Of a stretch of DNA of 64,000 nt, positions 27,318 through 35,034 are shown piece after piece (the first letter of the stretch is position 1; each line of letters begins with the position of its first letter). Under the pieces are notes generated by a model. The model was given only the letters and a program-made list of their open reading frames with translations. It searched no databases and was not told the DNA's origin. Source of the DNA: Methylobacterium sp. B4 (GTDB lineage Bacteria; Pseudomonadota; Alphaproteobacteria; Rhizobiales; Beijerinckiaceae); the NCBI RefSeq assembly GCF_003201865.1, contig NZ_QJJJ01000010.1:1-64000 (forward strand), given 5' to 3'. Made by a program: the position numbers and the translations under genes.

Positions 27318-27346
27318 AGGGCCCGGCACCGCGCCGGGCCCTTTTT
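27318..27346 (+). terminator. intrinsic terminator after carD
   Basis: GGGCCCGGC (27,318-27,326), a 5-nt loop, GCCGGGCCC (27,332-27,340) and TTTTTT (27,341-27,346). Flanking AAA/TTT extends the stem. This is a textbook rho-independent terminator. Confidence 0.92.
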
Positions 27347-27547
27347 TCATGCGCTGTGGATGACCTCTTGATCCTTTCGTCCCCGGCGCCACGCGCCCGC
27401 AGGGAACCAGCGTCGCACGGATGTGTTGTGCCTCTGCCACGGATGGCTTGACCCATGGTCCGGCCCGGCGCGCTGCCGGCCAGCGAGACCCATGCGGTCG
27501 GATCCGACAACGCTCGAACCAAGAACGCTCGAACGAGAGAGGCGGGG

Positions 27548-28420
27548 ATGGCAGAGATCGCGGGGATGCGGCGTCAGTTCATTCGGACAGCGATGGAGGC
27601 GCCCTTCCTTGCGAGGGACGAAGAGCGGGGACTGGCGGTGGCCTGGAAGGAGGAGCGCAACGAGCGCGCCCTTCACCGGTTGATCTCCGCGCATATGCGC
27701 CTTGTGATCGCGCTCGCCGGCCGCTTCCGGCATTACGGCCTGCCGATGGCTGACCTCGTGCAGGAGGGGCATGTCGGCCTGATGGAGGCCGCCGCCCGCT
27801 TCGAGCCGGAGCGCGACGTGCGCTTCTCCACCTACGCCACGTGGTGGATCCGCGCCTCGATCCAGGACTACATCCTGCGCAACTGGTCGATCGTGCGCGG
27901 CGGGACGAGTTCGGCCCAGAAGGCCCTGTTCTTCAATCTGCGCCGCCTGCGCGCCCGCCTCATGCAATCGACTGAGGAGCAGGTCGGCTCCGAGATCCAC
28001 GGCCGGATCGCCACCGCCATCGGCGTGTCCCGCGAGGACGTGGCGCTGATGGATGCGCGCCTGTCCGGCCCCGACATGTCGCTGAATGCGCCCGTGGGCG
28101 AGGAGAGCGAGGCGTCCTCCGAGCGGATGGACTTCCTGGTCGACGATGCGGCCCTGCCCGACGAGACGGTCTCCGCGCTCGTCGACGGCGAGCGGCGACT
28201 CGTCTGGCTGCGCCAAGCGCTCACCGTCCTGTCGGAGCGCGAGCTGCGCATCCTGCGCGAGCGGCGGCTGGCGGAGGATCAGGCAACCCTGGAAGCACTG
28301 GGCCACCGCCTCGGCATCTCGAAGGAGCGCGTCCGCCAGATCGAGAACCGTGCTCTGGAGAAGCTGCGCCGCGCCCTGGCGGAAAAGTTCCCCCAGGCGC
28401 CGAGCAGCGTCTACGCCTGA
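27548..28420 (+). CDS. rpoH: RpoH-type (sigma-32) RNA polymerase sigma factor
   Basis: This 290-aa sigma factor has region 2 (HMRLVIALAGRFRHYGLPMADLVQEG, FSTYATWWIRASIQDYILRN) and the heat-shock sigma 'RpoH box' QKALFFNLRRLR near residue 124. Region 4 has a helix-turn-helix (EALGHRLGISKERVRQIEN). Alphaproteobacteria usually carry two rpoH genes; which one this is cannot be told, though the carD neighbourhood suits an rpoH2-type gene. MAEIAGMRRQF (ATG at 27548) is chosen over an upstream GTG-type extension. A terminator follows. Confidence 0.88.
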   Translation: MAEIAGMRRQFIRTAMEAPFLARDEERGLAVAWKEERNERALHRLISAHMRLVIALAGRFRHYGLPMADLVQEGHVGLMEAAARFEPERDVRFSTYATWWIRASIQDYILRNWSIVRGGTSSAQKALFFNLRRLRARLMQSTEEQVGSEIHGRIATAIGVSREDVALMDARLSGPDMSLNAPVGEESEASSERMDFLVDDAALPDETVSALVDGERRLVWLRQALTVLSERELRILRERRLAEDQATLEALGHRLGISKERVRQIENRALEKLRRALAEKFPQAPSSVYA

Positions 28421-28627
28421 GGCCCACCTATCGGCCAAGTCTCGCATCCTGAGGCATGGGAACGGAGGGGAGCGTCGAAAGGCGTTCCAGCCGGCTGTGT
28501 GGTCCCTGGAGGCGTTTCCGAGAGATAAGGATCAGATCCGGAAGACGCAGCGGGAACCGCGCTCAAGACGGTCGCTAGGCCAGCCCTCACATCGAAGGGG
28601 CTCCGACGCCTCAGAGGATGGGCGACA

Positions 28628-28655
28628 GGGCGGGTCCGCGGGGCCCGCCCTTTTT
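28628..28655 (+). terminator. intrinsic terminator downstream of rpoH
   Basis: GGGCGGG (28,628-28,634) pairs with CCCGCCC (28,644-28,650), followed by TTTTT. It lies between rpoH and the convergent LysR gene. The 207 bp between the rpoH stop and the hairpin contain no gene. Confidence 0.8.
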
Positions 28656-28659
28656 CTTT

Positions 28660-29634
28660 TCAAGACGAAAGGGCGTTCTGCCCGACGCGGCGCGGCGTGC
28701 CTCCGCCCGACCGCGGGTTACCCGAGGCGGCGGCGAGTACGGTGGCGAGCCGCTTCGTCGCGAAATCGATGAAGCTGCGGGCCTTGGCGGGCAGCAGGCG
28801 CGAGGTCGTGACGAAGTAGACCGGCGTCGGGGGCAGGCTCCAATCCGGCAGGACGCGCTGCAGGCGGCCCGTGGAGACATCGCTGTCGACGCTGATGACG
28901 TTGGCCCGGGTCAGGCCTTGTCCGGCCACCGCGAAGCGCCGGGCGAGGCTCAGCGAGTTGCAGGAGAGGGGGCCTGCCACGGTGATGGCGACGGTCTCGC
29001 TGCCACGGGTGAGGGCCCAGTTGGCGGAGGTGCCCTGGGCCGGCACGATGACCTGATGCGCCTCGAGATCGAGCGGCGCCCCCGGCGCGCCGCGCTCGGC
29101 GAGATAGGCCGGCGCGCCGAAGATGCCGTTCTCGACCTCGGCCACCTTGCGCACGATCAGCGACGTCTCGCGCGGCTCCTCGATGGCCACGGCGAGATCG
29201 TAGTTGTCGCCCACGAGATCGACCGGAGCGGGCTTCAGATCGACGTGGACGTGGATGTGCTCGTGGAGGGCGGAAAACTCCGTGATCACGCCCGAGAGAT
29301 GGCGCAGTACCCAAAAATCCGGCGGTGCGGCGATCTTAAGGAACCCGCTCGGCCCCTTGGCCACGGCCATCATGTCGTCGAAGGTCCGCTGGGCCTCGTC
29401 CACGAGCCGCGACACCTGGGCGAGATAGGCCTCGCCGTAGGAGGTCAGCGCCAGCTTGCGGGTCGTGCGATCGAGAAGCCGCAGGCCGACCGTGGCCTCG
29501 AACATCGTAATTCGGCGCGACAGGGAAGAGATCGGCATGCCGAGGGCAGCTGCCGCCTGGCTGAAGCTCTTGCGCCGAGCGACTTCGACGAAAAGCGCCA
29601 TGTCGCGCAGCAGTTGAGGATGCGGCATTTTCAT
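28660..29634 (-). CDS. LysR-family transcriptional regulator
   Basis: This 324-aa regulator has an N-terminal winged helix (LLRDMALFVEVARRKSFSQA, MPISSLSRRITMFE) followed by a periplasmic-binding-protein-like effector domain. The closest flavour is the CrgA/DmlR-like LysR group ('DFW.LRHLSGVITEFSALHEH'). Target genes are unknown because its upstream side faces a tRNA rather than a divergent enzyme gene. MKMPHPQLL starts at 29634; a second ATG two codons later is equally possible. Confidence 0.9.
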   Translation of the reverse strand: MKMPHPQLLRDMALFVEVARRKSFSQAAAALGMPISSLSRRITMFEATVGLRLLDRTTRKLALTSYGEAYLAQVSRLVDEAQRTFDDMMAVAKGPSGFLKIAAPPDFWVLRHLSGVITEFSALHEHIHVHVDLKPAPVDLVGDNYDLAVAIEEPRETSLIVRKVAEVENGIFGAPAYLAERGAPGAPLDLEAHQVIVPAQGTSANWALTRGSETVAITVAGPLSCNSLSLARRFAVAGQGLTRANVISVDSDVSTGRLQRVLPDWSLPPTPVYFVTTSRLLPAKARSFIDFATKRLATVLAAASGNPRSGGGTPRRVGQNALSS

Positions 29635-30121
29635 CCAGTCCGCCCGGTCGTTACGTGACTGCACGCGCACCTCTCGATGGGAGGCGGCACACAACCCTAC
29701 GAGCCCTCTAACACATCTGACTATAACCGTAGCGGGCGCTCCGGGCTCCGACCGGAAAAATCGTTTCGGCAGGTGGAATAAACGTCTCGCGCCGAAGGCA
29801 GCCTTCTGCACGGGCAGAAGCGCCGTATCTCCGACCCGGCTATCAGTCAGAGAAGCAGCCCAACCGGCCGCTGCCTGAAGGGACAGGTGTCGCCCACGGT
29901 GTCCCGGCTCCCTTCGGATCCCGCGAAACGGAGAGGGACGCGGCGGCGGCTGGTTTTTTTAAAATCGCTATTTCTCAGTTATTTAGGCCGCCTTCCGACG
30001 CCTCCCGAGGGGGTGGAAAGCCTCCTCGCAGCAAAAGAAGCGCCGTTGGACCCGCCGACCCGCTTGCGACTGCCAAGAGTGCCGGCTATAAGCCCGCTCG
30101 CTGGCCCTTCGGGGGCGGCAT
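29635..30121. other. 487-bp intergenic region between lysR and tRNA-Pro
   Basis: No gene is supported. It should hold the lysR promoter and the tRNA-Pro promoter. An AT-rich block (TTTTTTTAAAATCGCTATTTCTCAG, about 29,952-29,980) is the most promoter-like part. Rightward frames read through it have no protein features. Confidence 0.3.
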
Positions 30122-30198
30122 CGGAGTGTAGCGCAGTCTGGTAGCGCACCACGTTCGGGACGTGGGGGTCGCAGGTTCAAATCCTGCCACTCCGACCA
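30122..30198 (+). tRNA. tRNA-Pro (anticodon CGG)
   Basis: A 77-nt cloverleaf with acceptor CGGAGTG/CACTCCG, D-arm GTAGCGCAGTCTGGTAGCGC, anticodon stem CCACG/CGTGG with loop TTCGGGA, and T-arm CAGGTTCAAATCCTG. The 3' CCA is encoded. Anticodon CGG reads CCG proline codons, abundant in this GC-rich genome. A small hairpin and A-rich run separate it from tRNA-Arg. Confidence 0.96.
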
Positions 30199-30243
30199 AG
30201 CAAGAAGAGAAACGCCTCCCGAAGGCGTCGAGACGAAAAAAGG

Positions 30244-30320
30244 GCGCCCGTAGCTCAGCTGGATAGAGCACCAGACTACGAATCTGGGGGTCAGAGGTTC
30301 GAATCCTTTCGGGCGCGCCA
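30244..30320 (+). tRNA. tRNA-Arg (anticodon ACG), attachment site of the integrated element
   Basis: A 77-nt cloverleaf with acceptor GCGCCCG/CGGGCGC, anticodon stem CCAGA/TCTGG with loop CTACGAA, and an encoded CCA. A34 is the substrate of TadA, whose gene is at 16,825. The 3' part from the anticodon loop on (30,276-30,320) is duplicated at 48,501-48,545, so the element integrated here and kept the tRNA intact on its left side. Confidence 0.97.
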
Positions 30321-30321
30321 T
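30276..30321 (+). repeat. attL: 46-bp tRNA-derived direct repeat
   Basis: It starts CTACGAATCTGGGGGTCAGA, covers the anticodon loop to the CCA end of tRNA-Arg plus one T, and is identical to 48,501-48,546. Flanking bases differ (GA before, C after; attR has AT before, T after). Confidence 0.95.
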
Positions 30322-30332
30322 CTACTCTGTTG

Positions 30333-31481
30333 TTAGACATGAGTTTTTCCCTTTGATGCCTTCGGCGTCGGGGTCGCGGTTTGCAGACGGTTTGCAAATT
30401 CCGTTCGCGGTGAGTTCTCCCAATTGAAGATTGCTTGGTCCGCCAGCGCTCTCGTGCGAGCGAGGTAGCGGTCCAAAATCACGGTCACCGTCTTGAGCGA
30501 GTGGCCTGTGATGGTCGCGATCTGTTGCGGGCTGCAGCCGGCCTCCGACAGCATCGTCACAGCCGTTCCACGCAGGTCGTGGAAGTGCAGAGCGACTGGC
30601 TCTGCGATCCCGGGTAGGGTGATGCTCCCGACGCCGGCCTCGGTGGCAGCTTCCTCCCAGAGCCGAGCGAAATACCGCTTCTGCAGCGCGCGGCCGGTCT
30701 TCGTTGTCAGGATCAGCGGCGATCGGCGCTCCATGCCGTCCAGCATGCGCCGGAGCGCCTGCGTGCAGGGGATCGTGACAAGCGGTGCCACTCGGCCGTT
30801 GCGGGCGCTCTTGCCCTGTCTGAGCGTGATTGCACTGCCATCGTAGGCCGACCAGGGCAGGCGTAGGATGTCAGCCTGGCGCTGCCCGGTGTGGAGAGCG
30901 ATGATCAGCGCGCGCTGCAGCTCAATCGGCGCCACGCGCATGAAGGCGTCGATATGCTCGGGCAGCCAGACGATCTCGGCTCGGTCGGCGTGGTACAGCC
31001 GCTTGAACCCGCGAATGTGGTTCGCCTCGATCCGCCCGTTCTCCTGCCCCCAGGTCAGCATAGCCGAGATGACGGACAGGCGATTGTCCGCCTCGCGTTC
31101 ACCTGAGGTGCGAGCCACCTTGGCGCGCCAGTCGAGGAAGTCGCGGCGCACGGCCGGCTCGTTCAGCGCTTCGCGCGGCAGATCGCCGAAGACCGGCTCA
31201 GCCTTGGCCAGCATGCGCTTGTACTCGCGCTGGGTGCTGGCCGAGAGCTTCTCGAACTCCGGGGAAGCAGTGAACTCGCGGGCGAGGCCGTTGAAGGTGT
31301 CGCCGGAGTGTCGGGCCTTCAACGTCCGCTCGGCCTCGGCATAGCTCAGGATGAAAGCGCGCTCGCCCGGCTCGCCTTCTAGGCGGACTCCGGTGGCGCG
31401 GTGATACCAATAGGCCTTCCGAGTGCCGCCCTTCAGCGTCTTGTAGGTCGCGAAGACGCCTGGGTACTCAGCGCGAACCAC
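30333..31481 (-). CDS. int: tyrosine-family site-specific integrase
   Basis: This 382-aa phage-type recombinase has an N-terminal arm/core-binding region (about 1-165) and a catalytic domain. Its residues are Arg201 (HTGQRQAD), Lys224, His301/Arg304 (HFHDLRGTAVT), His327 (ITGHSLKT) and Tyr339 (ILDRYLART). It would integrate or excise the element at tRNA-Arg using the adjacent 46-bp site. The start is GTG at 31481, overlapping the upstream small gene by 14 bp. Its stop lies 12 bp from the att repeat. It appears intact, so excision may still be possible. Confidence 0.95.
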   Translation of the reverse strand: MVRAEYPGVFATYKTLKGGTRKAYWYHRATGVRLEGEPGERAFILSYAEAERTLKARHSGDTFNGLAREFTASPEFEKLSASTQREYKRMLAKAEPVFGDLPREALNEPAVRRDFLDWRAKVARTSGEREADNRLSVISAMLTWGQENGRIEANHIRGFKRLYHADRAEIVWLPEHIDAFMRVAPIELQRALIIALHTGQRQADILRLPWSAYDGSAITLRQGKSARNGRVAPLVTIPCTQALRRMLDGMERRSPLILTTKTGRALQKRYFARLWEEAATEAGVGSITLPGIAEPVALHFHDLRGTAVTMLSEAGCSPQQIATITGHSLKTVTVILDRYLARTRALADQAIFNWENSPRTEFANRLQTATPTPKASKGKTHV

Positions 31482-31653
31482 GGCTCGCCCTCCAGGCCTC
31501 CAACTTTGTCATGGCCCCCGCAGGCTCCTCACCGGAATGGATCACGATCCGGTCGCCTTCAATTTCGACTCGGCCGACCTTGAGACCGGCTGCTTGCGCA
31601 CCCTTCACGGCGCGGGCAATGGCGGCTTGTGAAAGCTTGGGCTGGCGGGGCAT
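31468..31653 (-). CDS. small phage-type protein upstream of integrase, 61 aa
   Basis: The sequence reads LSQAAIARAVKGAQAAGLKV, then VEIEGDRIVIHSGEE, and ends LEAWRASRGSR. Similar short proteins with a helix, a strand pair and a basic end sit directly before integrases in alphaproteobacterial prophages. An excisionase-like role is possible but not shown by sequence. It overlaps the integrase start by 14 bp, implying coupled translation. Confidence 0.65.
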   Translation of the reverse strand: MPRQPKLSQAAIARAVKGAQAAGLKVGRVEIEGDRIVIHSGEEPAGAMTKLEAWRASRGSR

Positions 31654-31659
31654 TGCGGA

Positions 31660-32247
31660 TCACGCCTGCTCCCTGCTGGAGTTGATCTCGGAGGTTTCCC
31701 CCCAGCGCTCGGCACGCAGCGCGGCAATGCGCTCCTCGAAGGCAAGAACTTCTGCCTCGACATCGCCCGGATAGGGCGCCGGGTCGAAGGTGCCCTCGTA
31801 GAGGATGCGAGCCCGAACCTTGGGCCACACGCTGTCGAAGAGAGGCCAGCACCGGATCTGGATGCAGACAATCCTGTCAGGCCCATCGGCGGCCACCCAA
31901 TGGCCGTCACTGTTCCGGGTGAAGAACATCGTGCCCGGATAGGTGAAAAGAGGCTCGCGATCCGGGCCGTACCCGTCCGTAAGCATCGCGCTGTACGGCC
32001 CCCGGTCACCTCGGAATGCACTTGTGGCCTCTTCAGGACTCAGGCCGCTTCCGATAAGCGCCTTGACGGCTGCGAGCTTCAGCAGGTCGCGCAGCTTGAA
32101 GCTGGCATGGTGCCCTTTCCCTCGTGGGCGTTCCGGAAAGAGGTTATAGCGCTTCAGGTAGTTGCCGATCTGGATGGCGCTCAGGCCAACGATTTCGGCC
32201 GCTTCGCTCCGCCCAATGCTCCAGCTCTCGATCAGCGAAGCTTTCAC
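31660..32247 (-). CDS. MerR-like helix-turn-helix regulator, 195 aa
   Basis: The N-terminal 75 residues resemble a MerR/excisionase winged helix: SIGRSEAAEIVGLSAIQIGNY, then a basic segment FPERPRGKGHHASFKLRDLL. The C-terminal part is a beta-rich unknown domain followed by a helical tail. It starts at GTG 32247 and lies six bases before the integrase-associated small gene, so the three probably form one leftward lysogeny/excision operon. Candidate regulator or directionality factor. Confidence 0.65.
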   Translation of the reverse strand: MKASLIESWSIGRSEAAEIVGLSAIQIGNYLKRYNLFPERPRGKGHHASFKLRDLLKLAAVKALIGSGLSPEEATSAFRGDRGPYSAMLTDGYGPDREPLFTYPGTMFFTRNSDGHWVAADGPDRIVCIQIRCWPLFDSVWPKVRARILYEGTFDPAPYPGDVEAEVLAFEERIAALRAERWGETSEINSSREQA

Positions 32248-32405
32248 CGATATTCTCCCACCAAAGGACCTCTGTGGCCCTTCAAGGACTACAAGGCGCC
32301 ACAGCGTCCGTCAAGCAGCAAAAGACCACAAAGGTTTTCTGGTTTGTAGACGCGGAGAGCTATCGCCGGGAGCTCTCCGCGAGAGATCGCGGAAGCCGAT
32401 CAGGC

Positions 32406-32678
32406 TCAGGAAGCATCGACCGGACACCGATTGATCTCGAAATCTCGGTCACCGCCGCGCAGCCATGCGATCTGCGATGGATGCCCCTCAGGTGCGCCAA
32501 GAGATGGCTCTGCGTCGCCGCTTTCTTCTAGCTCCGGATCTCCATCCGCCTCGTTGAGCAGCGCAACGATCTGGTCGACGACATCAAGGGCGAGCTCGGC
32601 CAGTCGCTCGAACTCAGCTCGCGGGATGGTGGCGGCCGGGATGCGGCGGCCGCCGGGGAAGCGAACAAGGTTCGTCAT
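32406..32678 (-). CDS. hypothetical phage-type protein, 90 aa
   Basis: It begins MTNLVRFPGGRRIP, followed by a helix (EFERLAELALDVVDQIVALL), an acidic stretch (DGDPELEESGDAEPSLG) and a His/Asp-containing end. The 'ELEESGDAEPSLG' type of segment recurs in small Rhizobiales prophage proteins. Function is unknown. It lies three bases after the stop of the 166-aa gene, so both are translated from one message. Confidence 0.6.
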   Translation of the reverse strand: MTNLVRFPGGRRIPAATIPRAEFERLAELALDVVDQIVALLNEADGDPELEESGDAEPSLGAPEGHPSQIAWLRGGDRDFEINRCPVDAS

Positions 32679-32681
32679 GGC

Positions 32682-33182
32682 TCACCCCCAGGCCTTCAGC
32701 GCTTCGATGAGGAGGGTGGGCGCATCCCGACGATCGATGCGGCCGTTGCACTCGATCTCGTGGAGGATCTGAGTGCAGAGGATGTGATCGCGCTCCTCGT
32801 CATCGGCCGGTTGGCGCCGGGAGAGTTCTTGCACGCACCGATCGCTTAAGAAGCCGAGCCGCTCGCATTCGAAATCCGCGAATAGGCCGAGTGCGGTCGA
32901 GCGCGGGATCCCCGCCAACTCGCTTGGCTCGTTGCATCGAGGCATGTTCGTGACGTGCCGCCAGAGGTTCGCGGTGTCCCTGGCGATCTTGTAGATGAAC
33001 GCCATGTCGGCGGTGGTGAACGGCGAGAAGTCGAAGCCGTCGGTATAGGCTTGCGGATCCGCGAACTGGGATGGCCCGGTCTTGCTGTGCAGATGCCGAG
33101 CAGCGCTCTCGCGTGCGGCTGCGGCCCGGTCGCCGAGGCTTGGTGCCTGAGCTGCCCGTGAGGTGGTGGATCTTTGGCCCAT
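32682..33182 (-). CDS. hypothetical protein of the element, 166 aa
   Basis: I do not recognise this soluble protein. It has an Arg/Ala-rich N-terminus and a mostly helical body with AFIYKIARDTANLWRHVTN, two Cys-containing segments (CNEPSE, CERLGFLSDRCVQEL) and IPRSTALGLFADFE. No membrane segment is seen. The next gene follows after three bases, and it shares an operon with the other leftward small genes. Confidence 0.6.
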   Translation of the reverse strand: MGQRSTTSRAAQAPSLGDRAAAARESAARHLHSKTGPSQFADPQAYTDGFDFSPFTTADMAFIYKIARDTANLWRHVTNMPRCNEPSELAGIPRSTALGLFADFECERLGFLSDRCVQELSRRQPADDEERDHILCTQILHEIECNGRIDRRDAPTLLIEALKAWG

Positions 33183-33194
33183 GATCCGTCTCCC

Positions 33195-33461
33195 TCACCC
33201 GATCTGGACGAAGCCGTAGGCGAGGACGCCCCCGGCGATGATGGCGAGGGCGGAGATCAGCTCGCCACCGAGGTCGAGGAAGCGGAGGGCACGGACATGT
33301 GCCGTGTCCGGCCGGACGGGTGCGACGGCCTGCCAGGGCTCGATGGAGCCGGGCGCAGCCTCATCAATCTCGAGGTGCGGAGATTGCCGCGCATAGAGTG
33401 ATGAAGGCGAGCGAAGCCGTTCACCGGCGCGTGCCGGTGCTGTAGAATGACGGGTAGCCAT
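33195..33461 (-). CDS. small hypothetical membrane protein, 88 aa
   Basis: A basic, Pro/Arg-rich N-terminal half is followed by one hydrophobic C-terminal segment (ELISALAIIAGGVLAYGFVQ). It may be a single-pass membrane protein of the element. The start ATG at 33461 overlaps the non-coding leader of the opposite-strand RHH gene. Function is unknown. Confidence 0.5.
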   Translation of the reverse strand: MATRHSTAPARAGERLRSPSSLYARQSPHLEIDEAAPGSIEPWQAVAPVRPDTAHVRALRFLDLGGELISALAIIAGGVLAYGFVQIG

Positions 33462-33530
33462 GATCGTTGTGCCTCAACGTGCGTGGTTAGGCCCGGCGCG
33501 GGAGCTTCCACCTTCCCGTCGGGCCGTTCT

Positions 33531-33577
33531 TCGTGATATCATCAGCGCTATGAACGCGTCAACTCGTGATATCACGA
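33531..33577. promoter_or_regulatory. paired GTGATATCA(C) palindromes, probable operator
   Basis: TCGTGATATCATC at 33,531-33,543 and the perfect palindrome TCGTGATATCACGA at 33,564-33,577 are centred 33 bp apart, about three helical turns. They flank the ATG of the RHH-like gene at 33,550; the second lies in codons 5-10. Paired symmetric sites bracketing a start are typical of autorepression by a dimeric RHH regulator. Confidence 0.55.
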
Positions 33578-33756
33578 AGATCCGTAAGCCGAGAGCACCA
33601 GCCGCGGGTACGCCGGTCGTTGTCCGGATGCAGCCTGAGCAGCTTGCGCCCCTCGACGCCTGGATTGCGGATCACCCTGAACCAAAACCGAGCCGACCTG
33701 AGGCAATCCGCGAGGCTGTCTCAGAGCACTTGAAGGCGAAGGGCTATCTAAAATGA
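33550..33756 (+). CDS. small ribbon-helix-helix-like regulator, 68 aa
   Basis: After a basic start, the segment PVVVRMQPEQLAPLDAWIAD followed by PSRPEAIREAVSEHLKAKG fits one beta strand plus two helices of the RHH (CopG/Arc) fold. It could bind DNA as a dimer and regulate its own promoter through the two palindromes around its start. The ATGA overlap couples it to the next gene. It is the only rightward regulator near the leftward integrase operon, so it is a candidate lysogeny switch protein. Confidence 0.65.
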   Translation: MNASTRDITKIRKPRAPAAGTPVVVRMQPEQLAPLDAWIADHPEPKPSRPEAIREAVSEHLKAKGYLK

Positions 33757-34052
33757 CCGACGCCAGCGCCGAGGAACAATCCGAAAAACTCGGCGAAGTC
33801 GCGCGGCTGGCGACCTTGATGGCGGATCGCATCCTCGAAGCGCAGATCATGGATAGGCCGATACCGCAGGAGCAATTCACTGCTTTTGTCGACGCTGCTC
33901 ATTTGTTGCAGGAGCGGGGCGTACCGTGGCCGCCCCTCGTAGAACAGATATTGAATGACGCCGGTAAGCCCAGGGTCACAGACCCGCAGCCTGAAAGCGA
34001 CCGAGCCCTCGCCGGCCTCACGCGGTTCTTTAGCAGCTTCCGACGCAGCTAG
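33753..34052 (+). CDS. hypothetical protein, 99 aa, coupled to the RHH gene
   Basis: A soluble, helical protein (EEQSEKLGEVARLATLMADR, EQFTAFVDAAHLLQERG). Its ATG overlaps the preceding TGA. In toxin-antitoxin operons an RHH antitoxin is followed by a toxin, but this sequence shows no recognisable toxin fold, so that reading is unsupported. Unknown function. Confidence 0.55.
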   Translation: MTDASAEEQSEKLGEVARLATLMADRILEAQIMDRPIPQEQFTAFVDAAHLLQERGVPWPPLVEQILNDAGKPRVTDPQPESDRALAGLTRFFSSFRRS

Positions 34053-34117
34053 CGGGGGCGGCTCTGGGGAACAGAGTGAACCTCCCCGCCCGCGGCTGGA
34101 AAAGGAACGAAGCTAAT

Positions 34118-34321
34118 ATGTCCACGACCGAGCTGGACGATCTTAATGCCGCGCGTCTCGCGCTCGTACGACAGCGAAACGCGATTGCGAAGCGGATGGC
34201 TGCAATCGAGCTGGCCCCGGTTTCGATGGCTGAGGATTTCACGCGCATCCTGCTCGCCATCGAAGCTGTCGATCGAGCCCTGGTCGATGCCGGGCAGCCT
34301 CATATCCCGGCCGGTATCTGA
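34118..34321 (+). CDS. small helical protein, 67 aa
   Basis: It starts MSTTELDDLNAARLALVRQR and continues as two amphipathic helices (IAKRMAAIELAP, FTRILLAIEAVDRALVDAG). AAAGGAACGA precedes the ATG. Function is unknown; coiled-coil interaction is plausible. Its 3' end overlaps a leftward small frame by 83 bases. Confidence 0.5.
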   Translation: MSTTELDDLNAARLALVRQRNAIAKRMAAIELAPVSMAEDFTRILLAIEAVDRALVDAGQPHIPAGI

Positions 34322-34454
34322 GGTGATGAGGAGCCCCGGCACCGCGTGAGATCCGCATCAGGTTCGCGGTGAGCGCCCTCAGGTGAGTGGTGAGTTCGCT
34401 CGACGCCTGACGCAGGGCGATCTCGGCTTCCGACTGCTCGCTGACCAGCCTCAT
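34239..34454 (-). CDS. possible small phage-type protein, 71 aa
   Basis: The N-terminal part MRLVSEQSEAEIALRQASSE followed by HLRALTANLMRISRGAGAP resembles small alphaproteobacterial prophage proteins with a helical 'NL.RI.RGAG.P' core. The C-terminal third, which overlaps the opposite-strand gene, looks less natural. GGGGTGA precedes the ATG. It may be truncated. Confidence 0.4.
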   Translation of the reverse strand: MRLVSEQSEAEIALRQASSELTTHLRALTANLMRISRGAGAPHHLRYRPGYEAARHRPGLDRQLRWRAGCA

Positions 34455-34964
34455 TGCGTCACCCCGTCTCCACCGTCGACGAGGGACCGTGGACGGGCAG
34501 GCTATCAGGGTGCCGGCGACTGTCGAGGCGGCCGGGGGGCACAGACGACAATTCAAGACAGCATCTGGTGCTGCACGCAAATCGATTATTCCACTGCTCA
34601 CACAGGATGGGCTGCCGGAGCAGTGATGCCGCCCTGAAGAGCTTGGGTATCTGGCCGGCGGACTGGCATCGAACGCTTAGATAGGCGGCGACAGACCCAT
34701 AGGCCGCCGACCGTTGAGCTGCTCCACGCAGGAACGGCAGCAACAGATAGCCCCCCTCGCCAGGGCGCCCTCCCGCTACCCGCTTCGGTTACCTCCGTCG
34801 GTAACTCAAACCGACTGCGCGGCGCGCATCAGCAAAGTGAGAGAATATCGGGCCAGCACGGACATGCATCCACAGGCCTCACGCCGCCACAGCCATTTCC
34901 GTTAGAAATCCCCCTCAGCGTGCGGTTTCCCTACCGCGACGCACTTTTTTGATCCAAAAGAGCA
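34455..34964. other. gene-poor spacer before the AT-rich cargo
   Basis: About 500 bases without a convincing gene. Composition drops from GC-rich to AT-rich near 34,900, marking the left side of the Fic cargo segment. Confidence 0.35.
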
Positions 34965-35010
34965 TGTTACGAAAAAAATCGACACAGCTCGATCTGTGAC
35001 GAAAATCGAT
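34965..35010 (+). promoter_or_regulatory. direct repeats in front of the Fic gene
   Basis: TGTTACGAAAAAAATCGAC (34,965-34,983) and TGTGACGAAAATCGAT (34,995-35,010) share TGT-ACGAAAA-TCGA with a 30-bp period. They lie 25 bp before the Fic start. This is a candidate operator or promoter region. Confidence 0.4.
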
Positions 35011-35034
35011 GAGCCGTGAAGGTTTTTAACGTCC

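Noticed and set aside
29887..30144. 85-codon rightward frame before tRNA-Pro
   Set aside because: Runs into the tRNA, has no ribosome site and no protein-like composition.
30086..30397. Leftward frame across tRNA-Arg giving 'GAPERIRTSDPQIR...'
   Set aside because: It is the antisense translation of the tRNA gene, a well-known false protein. The same phrase at the N-terminus of the frame ending at 48,176 comes from the attR copy, so I moved that gene's start to 48,439.
33550..34052. RHH gene plus following gene as a toxin-antitoxin pair
   Set aside because: The order fits, but the second protein shows no known toxin motif and is a plain helical protein.
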